From the NCBI RefSeq assembly GCF_017487345.1, contig NZ_CP062006.1:2548001-2612000 (forward strand): a stretch of 64,000 nucleotides of DNA. Direction: 5' to 3'. Below are positions 9,084 through 18,526 of this stretch, piece by piece; within the stretch, counting starts at the first letter, position 1; each line of letters begins with the position of its first letter. A model generated the notes under the pieces. It did no database searches. It saw only the letters and a program-made list of their open reading frames with translations, and was not told the origin of the DNA. The position numbers and the translations under genes are program-made. The stretch is from Brevundimonas pondensis. GTDB lineage: Bacteria > Pseudomonadota > Alphaproteobacteria > Caulobacterales > Caulobacteraceae.

Positions 9084-10256
9084 ATGGAAACCCAGGCCGG
9101 CGATCCCGGAGCCTTTGCTCATTTTGATCTGAACCGCGTCGCCTCGCCCGCCTTCGTGGTGGACGAGGCCGCGGTGCGGCGCAATCTGGCCACGCTGAAA
9201 GACGTGCGTGACCGGGGCAACGCTCGAGTGCTGCTGGCCCTCAAGGCCTTTTCCATGTGGTCGCTGGCGGACGTCGTCGGGGAGTACCTCGACGGCGTCT
9301 GCGCCTCCGGTCTGTGGGAGGCGCGGCTGGCGCGTGAGTTCTACAAGGGCGAGCTGACCACCTATTCGCCCGCCTACAAGGCCGAGGATCTGCCCGAGAT
9401 CCTGCGCCTGTCCGACCACGTCATCTTCAACTCGCCGGATCAGGTGACGCGCTTCGCCGACCTGATCGCCGCCGCGCGGGCTGAAGGCGAGACCTTCGAG
9501 ATCGGCCTGCGGCTGAACCCCGAGCATTCCGAAGGCGAGGTCGCCAAATACGACCCGGCCCAGCCCTGCTCGCGTCTGGGCTATCCCGTGTCGCAGCTGA
9601 CGCCGGAAAAGATGGTCGGCATCGACGGCATCCACATCCACGCCCTGTGCGAACAGGATTTCCTGCCGCTGTCGCGCATCTGGGCGGCGGTCGAGCCCAA
9701 GCTGGCCCCGCTGCTGGGCGGGGTGAAATGGATCAACCTGGGCGGCGGCCACCACGTCACCCGCGCCGACTATCAGATCGAAGACTTGGTGGCCTTCCTG
9801 AACGACATTCAGCAGCGTTACGACGTCACCGCCTATCTGGAGCCGGGTGAGGCCGTGGCCCTGGACGCCGGCATCCTGATCGGCGAGATCCTCGACGTCT
9901 TCGACAACGGCATGCCCATCGCCATCACCGACCTGTCGGCCACCTGCCACATGCCGGACGTGATCGAGGCCCCCTACCGCCCCGCCATGCTGCATGAGCC
10001 CGAGGACGGCGTCACTGTGCGCCTGGGCGGCCCGTCCTGCCTGGCCGGCGACATCATCGGCGACTACGTCTTCGCCGAACGCCCCGTGCCCGGAACGCGC
10101 CTCGCCTTCCTCGACCAGGCCCACTATTCGATGGTGAAGACCAACACCTTCAACGGCGTGCCCCTGCCGTCCATCGCCCTGTGGAACAGCGCCACGGACG
10201 AGTTGCGGATGATCAGAGAGTTCGACTGGACGGAGTTCCGCGACCGGTTGTCGTGA
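9084..10256 (+). CDS. nspC: Carboxynorspermidine decarboxylase
   Basis: 390-residue fold type III PLP decarboxylase related to DAP/ornithine decarboxylases. The PLP lysine is Lys54 in L-A-L-K-A-F-S, and the glycine-rich phosphate loop is seen at L-G-G-G-H-H. It decarboxylates carboxy(nor)spermidine to (nor)spermidine. It directly follows the dehydrogenase gene, consistent with a two-gene operon. The ATG at 9084 lacks a strong ribosome site, which suggests translation coupled to the upstream gene. Confidence 0.93.
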   Translation: METQAGDPGAFAHFDLNRVASPAFVVDEAAVRRNLATLKDVRDRGNARVLLALKAFSMWSLADVVGEYLDGVCASGLWEARLAREFYKGELTTYSPAYKAEDLPEILRLSDHVIFNSPDQVTRFADLIAAARAEGETFEIGLRLNPEHSEGEVAKYDPAQPCSRLGYPVSQLTPEKMVGIDGIHIHALCEQDFLPLSRIWAAVEPKLAPLLGGVKWINLGGGHHVTRADYQIEDLVAFLNDIQQRYDVTAYLEPGEAVALDAGILIGEILDVFDNGMPIAITDLSATCHMPDVIEAPYRPAMLHEPEDGVTVRLGGPSCLAGDIIGDYVFAERPVPGTRLAFLDQAHYSMVKTNTFNGVPLPSIALWNSATDELRMIREFDWTEFRDRLS

Positions 10257-10337
10257 GGGGCGGCGGCGTTGCGAGACGCTGCCCCGCAAGGTCCACTAAG
10301 GGTGGTAAGCAGTCACTATCCAGATCATCATCCCCCA

Positions 10338-10754
10338 ATGACCACCTTCACGGTATCGTTCGATCCTGAGCTTCCCAGCGGCGGTGGAGCTTCGCCCCAA
10401 GAGCAGCCTGACTGGTCTCGCATTTATGCTATTACCGAGGGGCTCGAATACGACATGACCTACCATGTCGGCGGTCAAGCGTTCGGCTACTACCCAACTG
10501 ATGTGGTCGGCCTACTCAGCGACCTGATCGGCTTGAAGGAGGAGTTGGATCGCGGTCAGGATGGGTCGATCAACATGAGCGGCTATACCATCCTATTGGT
10601 GGAGGTCAGAGGAGCCAGCCTCATCTTTTCTGATCCGTATCCCTCGAAGTGGCGGTGCGAAGTTCAAACCGACGTTGTGAGAGAAACTCTGGATCAGGCC
10701 CTCCGCGACGTGTGGTCATTCGTCATCAGCCTAGATCAACCAAGTTTCACTTAG
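10338..10754 (+). CDS. Orphan hypothetical protein with atypical base composition
   Basis: 138 residues from the ATG at 10338; an upstream ATG at 10269 would add a stretch with no protein-like character. No family is recognised. The protein is acidic and soluble, with a W-S-F-V-I-S-L C-terminal segment. Codons such as AGA, TTA and CTA, and a lower GC content than both neighbours, suggest recent acquisition. Size and isolation resemble immunity-type or cargo proteins, but nothing in the sequence shows this. Confidence 0.6.
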   Translation: MTTFTVSFDPELPSGGGASPQEQPDWSRIYAITEGLEYDMTYHVGGQAFGYYPTDVVGLLSDLIGLKEELDRGQDGSINMSGYTILLVEVRGASLIFSDPYPSKWRCEVQTDVVRETLDQALRDVWSFVISLDQPSFT

Positions 10755-10771
10755 GGTCGAAAGCCACCGCT

Positions 10772-11713
10772 TCAGCCCAGCACAGCCCGCGCCGCCGCCG
10801 CATCCGCCTCGATCTGGACCTTCAGTTCGTCCAGCCCGTCGAACTTCATCTCGCCGCGCAGGAAGGCGACCAGTTCGGTCTCCAGCGCCTGGCCGTAAAG
10901 GCTCTCATGGAAGTCCAGCAGCCAGACTTCCAACAGGGGCTGTTCGATCTCGAACATGGGGCGGACGCCCAGGTTGGCGACGCCCTTGATGACCCGCCCG
11001 TCCGGCAGGCGGGTGCGCGTGGCGTAAACGCCATAGGCCGGGCGCATGTAGTCGCCCATGGCCACGTTGGCGGTCGGCACGCCGATGGTGCGGCCGCGCT
11101 TGTCGCCGTGGATCACCTCGCCCTGGATGGCGAAGGGGCGGCCCAGGATGGCGGCGGCGCGGTCCATGTCCCCGGCCTTCAACGCCTCGCGCACGGCGGA
11201 CGACGACAGCTTCAGCCCCGAGGCGTCGTCGATGCGGTCGGTGACGGAGACGGTGAAGCCCAGAGTCTGGCCATAGGTGCGCAGCAAGGCGGGCGAGCCG
11301 GAACGGCCCTTGCCGAAGGTGAAGTCGAAGCCGACGGCGGCGTGGACGACGCCCAAGCCTTCCGACAGGACGCGACGGGCGAACTCTTCATCCGTCATCC
11401 CCGCCATCTCCCGGTCGAAGGGGATCAGATAGAGGCGCTCGACCCCCAGCGGCGCCAGGGCGCGGGCCATCTGCTCCGCCGTCATCAGACGAAACGGCGC
11501 GGCCTCGGGCTGGAACAGGCGGCGCGGATGCGGATCGAAGCTGACCACGGCCAGGGGCGCGCCCAGACGTTGAGCCGCCTCGCGAGCCGAGGCGATGACC
11601 GCCTGATGGCCGCGATGAACGCCGTCAAAGGCGCCGACGGCCACCGCCGCCCCGCGCTGCGACGCCGGCAGGTCGCGCCAGCCGCGGATGACCTCAACCA
11701 CCCCGGAAGCCAC
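10772..11713 (-). CDS. ribF: Bifunctional riboflavin kinase/FAD synthetase
   Basis: 313 residues. The N-terminal nucleotidyltransferase domain carries G-A-F-D-G-V-H-R-G-H (about 27-36), and the C-terminal flavokinase domain carries G-D-K-R-G-R-T-I-G-V-P-T-A-N (about 203-216). It converts riboflavin to FMN and then FAD in the cytosol. It lies 9 bases downstream of the MaoC gene and in line with the HAD phosphatase gene, suggesting a three-gene minus-strand operon. Confidence 0.96.
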   Translation of the reverse strand: MASGVVEVIRGWRDLPASQRGAAVAVGAFDGVHRGHQAVIASAREAAQRLGAPLAVVSFDPHPRRLFQPEAAPFRLMTAEQMARALAPLGVERLYLIPFDREMAGMTDEEFARRVLSEGLGVVHAAVGFDFTFGKGRSGSPALLRTYGQTLGFTVSVTDRIDDASGLKLSSSAVREALKAGDMDRAAAILGRPFAIQGEVIHGDKRGRTIGVPTANVAMGDYMRPAYGVYATRTRLPDGRVIKGVANLGVRPMFEIEQPLLEVWLLDFHESLYGQALETELVAFLRGEMKFDGLDELKVQIEADAAAARAVLG

Positions 11714-11722
11714 GCCGGAGGC

Positions 11723-12184
11723 TCAGCGCGCCGAGGGCTTGCGCCGACGCGGCACGCGCACGACGGCGACCCCGTCCATGATCAGCTTGTCGCCGACAAA
11801 GCCTTCGCAACGCAGCTCGACGCGGGCGCTGTCGGTCTCCATCTCGATCACGGTGATGACGATGCGAACCGAGTCGCCGATGCGGACCGGGAAGTGGAAG
11901 GCCAGGGTCTGGGAAATATAGATGGACCCGGCGCCCGGCAGGATGGTCCCCACCACCGCCGAGCCGAAGGCGGCGCTGAGCAGGCCGTGGGCGATGCGGC
12001 CGCGATAGGCGGTCTTGGAGGCGAACTCCTCGTCCAGGTGCACCGGATTGAAGTCGTCCGACGCCTCGGCGAACAGGCGAATCCGGTCCTCGGTGACGTG
12101 GACGGTCTTCTGCGCGGCCATGCCGACGTGGAGTTCGTCGAGGATGTAACCGCCCGACGGATGCTGTGTGACGTATTCGACCAT
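11723..12184 (-). CDS. MaoC-family hot-dog dehydratase
   Basis: 153 residues with the hydratase 2 motif: D-F-N-P-V-H-L-D-E near 43-51, supplying the catalytic Asp/His pair, then R-G-R-I-A-H-G. Such enzymes hydrate enoyl-CoA with R stereochemistry (PhaJ type) or act in related acyl-CoA chemistry. The single-domain size fits the PhaJ-like group. Substrate is not determined. It sits between ribF and the HAD phosphatase, in the same orientation. Confidence 0.85.
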   Translation of the reverse strand: MVEYVTQHPSGGYILDELHVGMAAQKTVHVTEDRIRLFAEASDDFNPVHLDEEFASKTAYRGRIAHGLLSAAFGSAVVGTILPGAGSIYISQTLAFHFPVRIGDSVRIVITVIEMETDSARVELRCEGFVGDKLIMDGVAVVRVPRRRKPSAR

Positions 12185-12222
12185 GGGCGGGCTTTAAGCC
12201 AGGTGCGACGAAATGGCGAGCC

Positions 12223-13092
12223 TCACCATGCCAGTTCGAGCGCGGCGTAGCGGGCGAAGGTCGTCTCGGCGCGGAGCAATTCGGCGGCGCGAGCGGCGTC
12301 CAGTGTCCCGTCCGCCCCCTTGGCGGCGTCGCCGTGAATGCCCTGGGCGATGAACAGGCAGTCGAGGGCCTGCTCGGCGGCGCCCAGAACGTCGGTGATG
12401 ACGCCGTCGCCGATGCACAGGACGCGCGACCGATCGACGGGGCGCCCCATGAGGACCTGGGCCTCGCGCAGGGCCAGTTCATAGATGGGGCCGAAAGGCT
12501 TGCCCGCCATGATCACACGCCCGCCCATTTCCTCGTAGAGGTCGGCGATGGCGCCGCCGCAATAGATGATGCTGTCACCCTTCTGCACGATGCGATCCGG
12601 GTTGGCGCAGATCAGCTCAAGATCACGCTCGACGGCGGGAATCAGGCGCTGGCGATAGTCCTCGGGCGTCTCGGTCGCGTCGTCGAACAGGCCAGTGACC
12701 GACAGGAAGGCGGCGTCCGAGGCGTCATGGGCGCTGGTCAGGTTCAGACCTTCGTAGAGAACAAAGTCGCGGTCGGGGCCGATGATCCAGGCCGGGCCAG
12801 GGGCGCGGCGAGCCAGTTCGGCGCGGGTGGCGTCGCCCGAGGTGACGAAGGCCTTCCAAGCGTCGCGCGGCACGCCGAGCGCATCCAGTTGCGCCACGAC
12901 GTCCGACGAGGGGCGCGGCGAGTTGGAGATGAGGACGACGTGGCCGCCCTTTTCATTGAACTTCGTGAGGGCCTCGCAGGCCACGGGCCAGCTTTCGCGA
13001 CCGTTGTGAATCACCCCCCAGACGTCGCACAGCAGGATGTCATAGTCGTCGGCGACGGCGGACAGGCGAGGCAGGGCGTGAGGCAGGGTCAT
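12223..13092 (-). CDS. HAD-superfamily class IIA phosphatase (NagD-like)
   Basis: 289 residues from the ATG at 13092. An open frame extends far upstream but lacks protein character and overlaps lspA on the other strand. Motif I is L-L-C-D-V-W-G-V-I-H-N-G (about 20-31), followed by the P-R-P-S class IIA cap region and a late G-D-G-V-I-T-D-V motif that holds the Mg-binding Asp. Family members dephosphorylate small sugar or nucleotide phosphates; the substrate is unknown. It is divergent from lspA. Confidence 0.88.
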   Translation of the reverse strand: MTLPHALPRLSAVADDYDILLCDVWGVIHNGRESWPVACEALTKFNEKGGHVVLISNSPRPSSDVVAQLDALGVPRDAWKAFVTSGDATRAELARRAPGPAWIIGPDRDFVLYEGLNLTSAHDASDAAFLSVTGLFDDATETPEDYRQRLIPAVERDLELICANPDRIVQKGDSIIYCGGAIADLYEEMGGRVIMAGKPFGPIYELALREAQVLMGRPVDRSRVLCIGDGVITDVLGAAEQALDCLFIAQGIHGDAAKGADGTLDAARAAELLRAETTFARYAALELAW

Positions 13093-13212
13093 ATGCCGGT
13101 TATAGCCGTCGCCACGTCCGGGGAAAGGCCGCAGAGACCCCTGCCCGTCATTGGCGGCGTCGTCGCTTTCCCTCTTCGCCCTCGCCCTGCTTCCTGCTAA
13201 CCGGCTTTCAGC

Positions 13213-13740
13213 ATGAAAATCTCTCGCTTCGCCTACGCCGCCTACGGCCTCGCCCTCGTGGTCATCGTCCTGGATCAGCTGACCAAGGCCATGGTCCTGA
13301 ACGCCATCGACGCGGCGCACATCTCGCAGATCCCTGACGGCTATCGCATCGCCGAGGTCATGCCGCCGGTGTTCAACCTGACCTATGTCCTGAACACAGG
13401 CGTCAGCTTCGGCCTGTTCGGCGGCGGCGCCGGGCGCTGGATCCTCAGCGCCTTCTCGATTCTGGTCGCCGGCGCCCTGGCCTTCTGGGCCACCCGTTCG
13501 GATCGCAAGCTGATGGTCGCCGCGATCGGTCTGGTCATGGGCGGCGCCCTGGGCAATGTCTTTGACCGCATCCGCTTCGGCGGGGTCGTGGACTTCCTCG
13601 ATTTCTCGGGGACGGGCCTGTTCCCGTGGATCTTCAACATCGCCGACGCAGGCATCACCGTGGGCGTCGTCCTGCTGATCCTCGACAGCTTCCTGTCGGA
13701 ACGCCGCACCAAGGTTGGCGCGGCCCACGAAAAGTCGTAA
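13213..13740 (+). CDS. lspA: Lipoprotein signal peptidase (signal peptidase II)
   Basis: 175 residues with four membrane segments. The catalytic aspartate pair is seen as Asp118 in G-N-V-F-D-R and Asp145 in F-N-I-A-D-A, close to the spacing in E. coli LspA; V-L-N-T-G-V-S-F-G-L-F is the conserved Asn/Gly motif. It cleaves prolipoproteins before the lipidated Cys in the inner membrane. The next gene encodes one such lipoprotein. Confidence 0.96.
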   Translation: MKISRFAYAAYGLALVVIVLDQLTKAMVLNAIDAAHISQIPDGYRIAEVMPPVFNLTYVLNTGVSFGLFGGGAGRWILSAFSILVAGALAFWATRSDRKLMVAAIGLVMGGALGNVFDRIRFGGVVDFLDFSGTGLFPWIFNIADAGITVGVVLLILDSFLSERRTKVGAAHEKS

Positions 13741-13808
13741 TCACCCCCTCTTCGTTATCGTCCCGAGCCAGCGCCGCAGGGCGCGCCTCCCGGAGCCGAG
13801 CTGACCTT

Positions 13809-14375
13809 ATGCGTATTCGTAACGCCGCTACCGTGGCCCTTCTCGCCACCACCGCCCTCGGCCTGACGGCCTGCCAGAGCATGAAACAGAGCATCGGCCT
13901 GGCCAAGGTCGTGCCGGACGAGTTCGTCACCGTGGCCAGCGCCCCGCTTTCGGTGCCGCCTGAATACGGCCTGACCCCGCCGGCGCCCGGCCAGCCGCGC
14001 CCGCAGGAACTGGCGCCGGAAAGCGCCGCCCGCCAGATCTTGCTCGGCCAGCGCCAGGCCGTGACCCGCACCGGCGGCGAACAGGTCCTGGTCGCCCAGG
14101 CTGGCGCCGATCGCGCCGATCCGCTGGCCCGCTATGTCGTCGACGACGAGTTTGGCGACCTGGCCCACAAGGAAGAGAGCTGGGCCAACCGCATCCTGTT
14201 CTGGCGCAAGAACGATCCCGCCACCCAGGCGCCGACCGTCAGCCAGGGCTCGGACACCGCCCGCACCATCGACGCCAGCACCGAGCACGCCCGCCTGCAA
14301 GCCCTGACCGGCGGCCGCGAGGGCATTGCGATCACGCCGCGCCGCGACAGCCGCTTCAAGCTGCCGGGCCTCTAG
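13809..14375 (+). CDS. DUF3035 lipoprotein, probable BamF of the outer-membrane assembly complex
   Basis: 188 residues from the ATG at 13809. The signal peptide ends L-G-L-T-A-C, so lipidation at Cys22 is predicted. The mature start has V-V-P-D-E-F-V-T-V followed by P-L-S-V-P-P-E-Y, the DUF3035 signature, which resembles the extended N-terminal motif of BamC. In Caulobacter a lipoprotein of this type is described as the BamF subunit; equating the two here is an inference. It lies 68 bases after lspA and is followed by a terminator. Confidence 0.8.
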   Translation: MRIRNAATVALLATTALGLTACQSMKQSIGLAKVVPDEFVTVASAPLSVPPEYGLTPPAPGQPRPQELAPESAARQILLGQRQAVTRTGGEQVLVAQAGADRADPLARYVVDDEFGDLAHKEESWANRILFWRKNDPATQAPTVSQGSDTARTIDASTEHARLQALTGGREGIAITPRRDSRFKLPGL

Positions 14376-14403
14376 GGGCTCGTCGCCGCCCAGGCCGATA
14401 ATA

Positions 14404-14438
14404 GGACGCGTCTGGCCGCGAGGCCGGCGCGTCCTTTT
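14404..14438 (+). terminator. Intrinsic terminator after the DUF3035 lipoprotein gene
   Basis: Arms ggacgcg (14404-14410) and cgcgtcc (14428-14434) enclose an inner ggcc/ggcc stem and are followed by TTTTC. Confidence 0.75.
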
Positions 14439-14455
14439 CATTTGCGGATAGTCCC

Positions 14456-14914
14456 ATGAGCCCCCCGTCAGATACGCCCGATCTCGCCGCCCTGTCGGGA
14501 CTGGACCAGCTTCGCCTGATGCTGGATGGCCGCCTGCCCCCGGCCCCGATCGCCGGGACGGTGGGCTTTCACCTGACCGAGCTGGCCGAAGGTCGTGTGG
14601 CTTTCGAGGGCGAGCCGACGCTGGCCGTCTACAACCCCATCGGCTCGGTGCACGGCGGCTGGATGGCGACCCTGCTCGATTCGGCCTGCGGCTGTGCAGT
14701 CCATTCCATGCTGAAGCCGGGGCAGGCCTATACGACGCTGGAATTGAAGACCGTCTTCCACAAGGCGCTGAAGGCCGGGGTTCCGGTTCGCGCCGAGGGG
14801 CGAATTGTTCAGTCTGGTCGTCGCGCCGCCTTCTCCGAGGCCGACCTGCGCGGCCTGGACGGGACGCTCTACGCCACCGCCACCTCGACCTGCCTGGTGA
14901 TGGAGCGCGCTTAG
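14456..14914 (+). CDS. PaaI-family hot-dog thioesterase
   Basis: 152 residues with the hot-dog thioesterase motif [10 protein letters not shown] (about 62-71), the H-G-G segment that precedes the long central helix, and the catalytic carboxylate in L-L-D-S-A. Proteins of this type cleave acyl- or aryl-CoA thioesters in the cytosol. The 3' end overlaps the convergent ispH stop by four bases. Confidence 0.85.
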   Translation: MSPPSDTPDLAALSGLDQLRLMLDGRLPPAPIAGTVGFHLTELAEGRVAFEGEPTLAVYNPIGSVHGGWMATLLDSACGCAVHSMLKPGQAYTTLELKTVFHKALKAGVPVRAEGRIVQSGRRAAFSEADLRGLDGTLYATATSTCLVMERA

Positions 14915-15882
14915 GCCGTCAGGGCGCGCGGCAATTTGAACGAGACGGTTTCGCGTGCGCCGTCGTCCTCGGTCACGACCGCGTCAAACCGGGCGCGGAT
15001 GGCGTCGATCAGGGCCTCGATCAGAGGTTCAGGGGCCGAGGCCCCGGCGGTGACGCCGACCGTGGTCACGCCGTCGAACCACGACCAGTCCACGTCGCTG
15101 GCGTCATCGACAAGGCGCGCGTCGTTCGCCCCGGCCTTCAGCGCCACGTCGACCAGACGCGCCGAGTTGGACGAGTTTTTCGAGCCCACCACCAGCACCA
15201 GCTCACAGCCCTCGCCCAGGCGCTTGACCGCCTCCTGACGATTGGTGGTGGCGTAGCAGATGTCTTCCTTGTGCGGGTCTGGCAATTCCGGAAAGCGCCG
15301 CTTCAGCGCCGCCAGGATGTCGGCGGTGTCGTCCACCGACAGCGTCGTCTGGGTCGCATAGGCCAGGGGTTGATCGCCGGGCCGCTGGAAGGTCTCTGCG
15401 TCCGACACGGTCTCGACCAGGCTGATGGCGCCCGGCGGCAACTGGCCCATGGTGCCGACGACCTCGGGGTGGCCAGCGTGACCGATCAGGATGATGTGAC
15501 GCCCGGCTGCATGATGGCGCTCTGCCTCGACGTGGACCTTGGACACCAGGGGGCAGGTCGCGTCGAGAAACAGCATCTCGCGCGACCGCGCCGTCGCCGG
15601 CACCGACTTGGGCACGCCGTGGGCCGAGAAGACCACCGGCCGGTCGTCGGGACATTCGTCCAGCTCCTTGACGAAGACGGCGCCCATGCCCTTCAGCCGC
15701 TCGACGACATGGCGATTGTGAACGATCTCATGGCGCACATAGACGGGGGCGCCGAACTTCTCGATGGCGCGCTCGACGATCTGGATGGCCCGGTCCACCC
15801 CGGCGCAGAAGCCGCGCGGCGTGGCCAGACGCACGTTCAGGGGGCGGCGGTCAAAACTCGAGGGCGGTACGGGCGCGTTCAT
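14911..15882 (-). CDS. ispH: 4-hydroxy-3-methylbut-2-enyl diphosphate reductase
   Basis: 323 residues. Cysteines for the [4Fe-4S] cluster are visible: Cys26 in P-R-G-F-C-A-G-V, the Cys in D-A-T-C-P-L-V and the Cys in [16 protein letters not shown] is the diphosphate-binding segment. It makes IPP and DMAPP in the last step of the MEP pathway. It is divergent from the exported protein gene at 16022. Confidence 0.97.
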   Translation of the reverse strand: MNAPVPPSSFDRRPLNVRLATPRGFCAGVDRAIQIVERAIEKFGAPVYVRHEIVHNRHVVERLKGMGAVFVKELDECPDDRPVVFSAHGVPKSVPATARSREMLFLDATCPLVSKVHVEAERHHAAGRHIILIGHAGHPEVVGTMGQLPPGAISLVETVSDAETFQRPGDQPLAYATQTTLSVDDTADILAALKRRFPELPDPHKEDICYATTNRQEAVKRLGEGCELVLVVGSKNSSNSARLVDVALKAGANDARLVDDASDVDWSWFDGVTTVGVTAGASAPEPLIEALIDAIRARFDAVVTEDDGARETVSFKLPRALTA

Positions 15883-16021
15883 GGCCGGAACCTAGTCGCT
15901 CGCGTCCCTTCCCGCCACCGGTTGCGTGGTCGCGTTTGCCGCGCCTCGCTTTAGCCGCTATCAGCATCAAGCGTGCACCGGTCGGCGCCGACTGTCGCGC
16001 GCTCCCTTTCGCTTGCCGGAA

Positions 16022-16681
16022 ATGAAATTGATGCGTCGCGTCCTGACCGCCTTCGCCGCCCTCTCCGTCGCGGCCATGCTGATTCCTCAGTCCGCCGTCG
16101 CCCAAAGCCGCGGACAGCGAGGACAGGGTCAACAGCAAGCGCAGGAAGAGCCCCAGGCTCGCCCCACCCGCATCGCGCCGCTGAGTCGCCGCGCCAACGC
16201 AGGCCCCTGCCCCTATGTGAAAGTGCTCTACGACGCCGCCCGCTATGTCGAACTGGCCGATTTCAGCCGCCCGTCGGTCGCCGGCGTCGGCTTCACCGGC
16301 GAGATCGAAGGCGTGAGCGCCGACTGCGTCTATCGCGAAGCCGACCCCATCCGCGTCGACATGAATATCCTGTTCAACCTCGGCAAGGGCGCCCAGGCCA
16401 GCGGCGACCAGCGCACCTATCGCTACTGGGTGGCGGTGACCGAGCGGAACACGGCTGTTCTGGCCAAGGAGTATTTCGACCTGCCGGTGAATTTCGAAGG
16501 CCAGGCCACGGCCTCGGTCCAGCAGGCCCAGACCATCGTCATCCCTCGCGCCGAAGCCACGACCAGCGGCAATAATTTCGAGATCCTGGTGGGTTTCGAG
16601 ATCACGCCCGAGATGGCGGACTTCAACCGTTCGGGCAGCCGCTTCCGCGTCACCGCCGGCCAGACCCAACCGAACCCCTAA
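16022..16681 (+). CDS. Predicted secreted protein of unknown function
   Basis: 219 residues from ATG 16022; the ATG at 16031 has slightly better ribosome-site spacing. A signal peptide ends near A-V-A-Q-S, then comes a Gln/Arg/Gly-rich linker (about 26-45) and a folded region with two cysteines (in A-G-P-C-P-Y and A-D-C-V-Y). That pair could form a disulfide in the periplasm. No family is recognised with confidence. It ends five bases before argS, so the two may share a transcript. Confidence 0.8.
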   Translation: MKLMRRVLTAFAALSVAAMLIPQSAVAQSRGQRGQGQQQAQEEPQARPTRIAPLSRRANAGPCPYVKVLYDAARYVELADFSRPSVAGVGFTGEIEGVSADCVYREADPIRVDMNILFNLGKGAQASGDQRTYRYWVAVTERNTAVLAKEYFDLPVNFEGQATASVQQAQTIVIPRAEATTSGNNFEILVGFEITPEMADFNRSGSRFRVTAGQTQPNP

Positions 16682-16685
16682 GCAC

Positions 16686-18488
16686 ATGACCGATCTCAAG
16701 ACCTCTCTCAGCGAAGCGGTCGCCGCCGCCTTCGCCGCCGAAGGCGTGGACGCCGCCCTGGCCCGCGTCGTCGCCTCCGACCGCCCCGACCTGGCCGACT
16801 TCCAGTCCAACGGCGCCCTGGCCGCCGCCAAGGCGCTGAAGGCCAATCCGCGTGAACTGGCGGCCAAGGTGGCTGAACGTCTGGCCGCCGATCCGCGCCT
16901 GTCATCGGTCGAGGTCGCCGGTCCCGGCTTCATCAACCTGAAGCTCTCCGACGCCGCCCTGGCCCAGCGCGCCGCCGAGGTCGCCGCCGACACCGCGCTG
17001 GCCGGCGCCTCGCTGAACACGCCGTCGCGCAAGGTCGTCATCGACTACGCCGGTCCCAACGTGGCCAAGCCGATGCACGTCGGCCACCTGCGCTCGTCCA
17101 TCATCGGCGAGAGCCTGAAGCGGCTGTTCCGCTTCCGCGGCGACACCGTATGGGGCGACGCCCACTTCGGCGACTGGGGCTTCCAGATGGGCCTGCTGAT
17201 CACCGCCTGCGGCGACGAGAACCTGGCCGACGCCTTCATGGCCGACGGCGACGGTCCCTTCCCCGCCGAGAGCCCGGTCACGCTGGAGGATCTGGAACGC
17301 CTCTATCCGCAGGCCGCCGCCAAGGCCAAGGAAGACCCCGCCTTCCGCGACCGCGCCCGCAAGGCCACGGCTGAACTGCAGAACGGCCGTCCCGGCTACC
17401 GCGCCCTGTGGGCCCACTTCGTCGCCGTCAGCCGCACGGCGCTGAAGCGCGAGTTCGGCGCTCTGGACGTCACCTTCGACCTGTGGAACGGCGAGAGCGA
17501 CGCCGATCCCCTGATGCCGGAAATGCTGGCGCACCTGAAGGAGACCGGCCTGCTGGTCGAGGACGACGGCGCCCAGGTGGTCCACGTCGCCAGGCCCGGC
17601 GAGACCCGCAAGAAGAAGCTGGCCGACGGCTCGGTCATCGAGGCCCCCAGCCCGCCGCCCCTGCTGGTGGTGTCGTCGGAAGGCTCGGCCATGTACGGCA
17701 CGACCGACCTGGCCACGATCCTCGACCGCAAGAAGTCGATCGGTCCCGACCTGATCCTCTACGTCGTCGACGAGCGTCAGGCCGAGCATTTCGAACAGGT
17801 CTTCCGGGCCGCCTATCTGGCCGGCTACGCCCCCGAAAAGTCGCTGGAGCACCTCGGCTTCGGCACCATGAACGGCGCCGACGGCAAGCCGTTCAAGACC
17901 CGCGCGGGCGGCGTGCTGAAGCTGCACGACCTGATCACCATGGCCACCGACAAGGCGCGCGAGCGTCTGCACGAGGCCAAGCTGGGCGACGATCTGCCGG
18001 AAGCCGAGTTCGAGGACATCGCCCGCAAGGTGGCGGTGGCGGCGCTGAAATTCGCCGACCTGTCGAACAACCGCACCACCAGCTACGTCTTCGATCTCGA
18101 CCGCTTCATGAGCTTCGAGGGCAAGACCGGCCCCTATCTGCTGTATCAGGCCGTGCGGGTGAAATCCCTGCTGCGCAAGGCGGCGGATCAGGGCGTCGAG
18201 ATGGCCCCCATCGTCGTCGCCGAACCGGCCGAGCGCGATCTGGCCCTGACGCTGGACGCCTTCGACGCGGCCACGGCGGACGCCTATGACAAGCGTTCGC
18301 CCAACCTGATCGCCGAGCACGCCTATCGCCTGGCCCAGAGCTTCTCGAAATTCTACGCCGCCTGCCCAATCCTGGTCGCCCCCGACGCGGCGACCAAGGG
18401 CTCGCGCCTGGCCCTGGCCGCCGCCAGCCTGCACCAGTTGGAGACGGCGCTGGACCTGCTGGGCATCGAGACGCCCGAGCGGATGTAA
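16686..18488 (+). CDS. argS: Arginyl-tRNA synthetase
   Basis: 600 residues, standard length. The N-terminal Add-1 domain is followed by the HIGH-type motif P-M-H-V-G-H-L-R-S (about 129-137), Rossmann core and C-terminal DALR anticodon-binding domain. As in many ArgRS the KMSKS motif is degenerate (K-T-R-A-G-G). It charges tRNA-Arg. It follows the secreted protein gene closely and precedes the adenine deaminase gene. Confidence 0.97.
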   Translation: MTDLKTSLSEAVAAAFAAEGVDAALARVVASDRPDLADFQSNGALAAAKALKANPRELAAKVAERLAADPRLSSVEVAGPGFINLKLSDAALAQRAAEVAADTALAGASLNTPSRKVVIDYAGPNVAKPMHVGHLRSSIIGESLKRLFRFRGDTVWGDAHFGDWGFQMGLLITACGDENLADAFMADGDGPFPAESPVTLEDLERLYPQAAAKAKEDPAFRDRARKATAELQNGRPGYRALWAHFVAVSRTALKREFGALDVTFDLWNGESDADPLMPEMLAHLKETGLLVEDDGAQVVHVARPGETRKKKLADGSVIEAPSPPPLLVVSSEGSAMYGTTDLATILDRKKSIGPDLILYVVDERQAEHFEQVFRAAYLAGYAPEKSLEHLGFGTMNGADGKPFKTRAGGVLKLHDLITMATDKARERLHEAKLGDDLPEAEFEDIARKVAVAALKFADLSNNRTTSYVFDLDRFMSFEGKTGPYLLYQAVRVKSLLRKAADQGVEMAPIVVAEPAERDLALTLDAFDAATADAYDKRSPNLIAEHAYRLAQSFSKFYAACPILVAPDAATKGSRLALAAASLHQLETALDLLGIETPERM

Positions 18489-18496
18489 TGTGATAA

Positions 18497-18524
18497 GGGG
18501 AGGTGACCGCCAAGGAGCCTCCCC
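18497..18524 (+). promoter_or_regulatory. Hairpin framing the ribosome-binding site of the adenine deaminase gene
   Basis: The arms ggggagg (18497-18503) and cctcccc (18518-18524) are exact complements, and the loop holds the AAGGAG site (18512-18517) for the ATG at 18527. The stem could modulate translation, although a loop position leaves the site accessible. It could equally reflect chance GC-rich complementarity. Confidence 0.4.
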
Positions 18525-18526
18525 CC

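Noticed and set aside
12223..13728. 501-codon minus frame taken as one long gene
   Set aside because: Only the last 289 codons look like a HAD phosphatase; the upstream part overlaps lspA and reads as its antisense.
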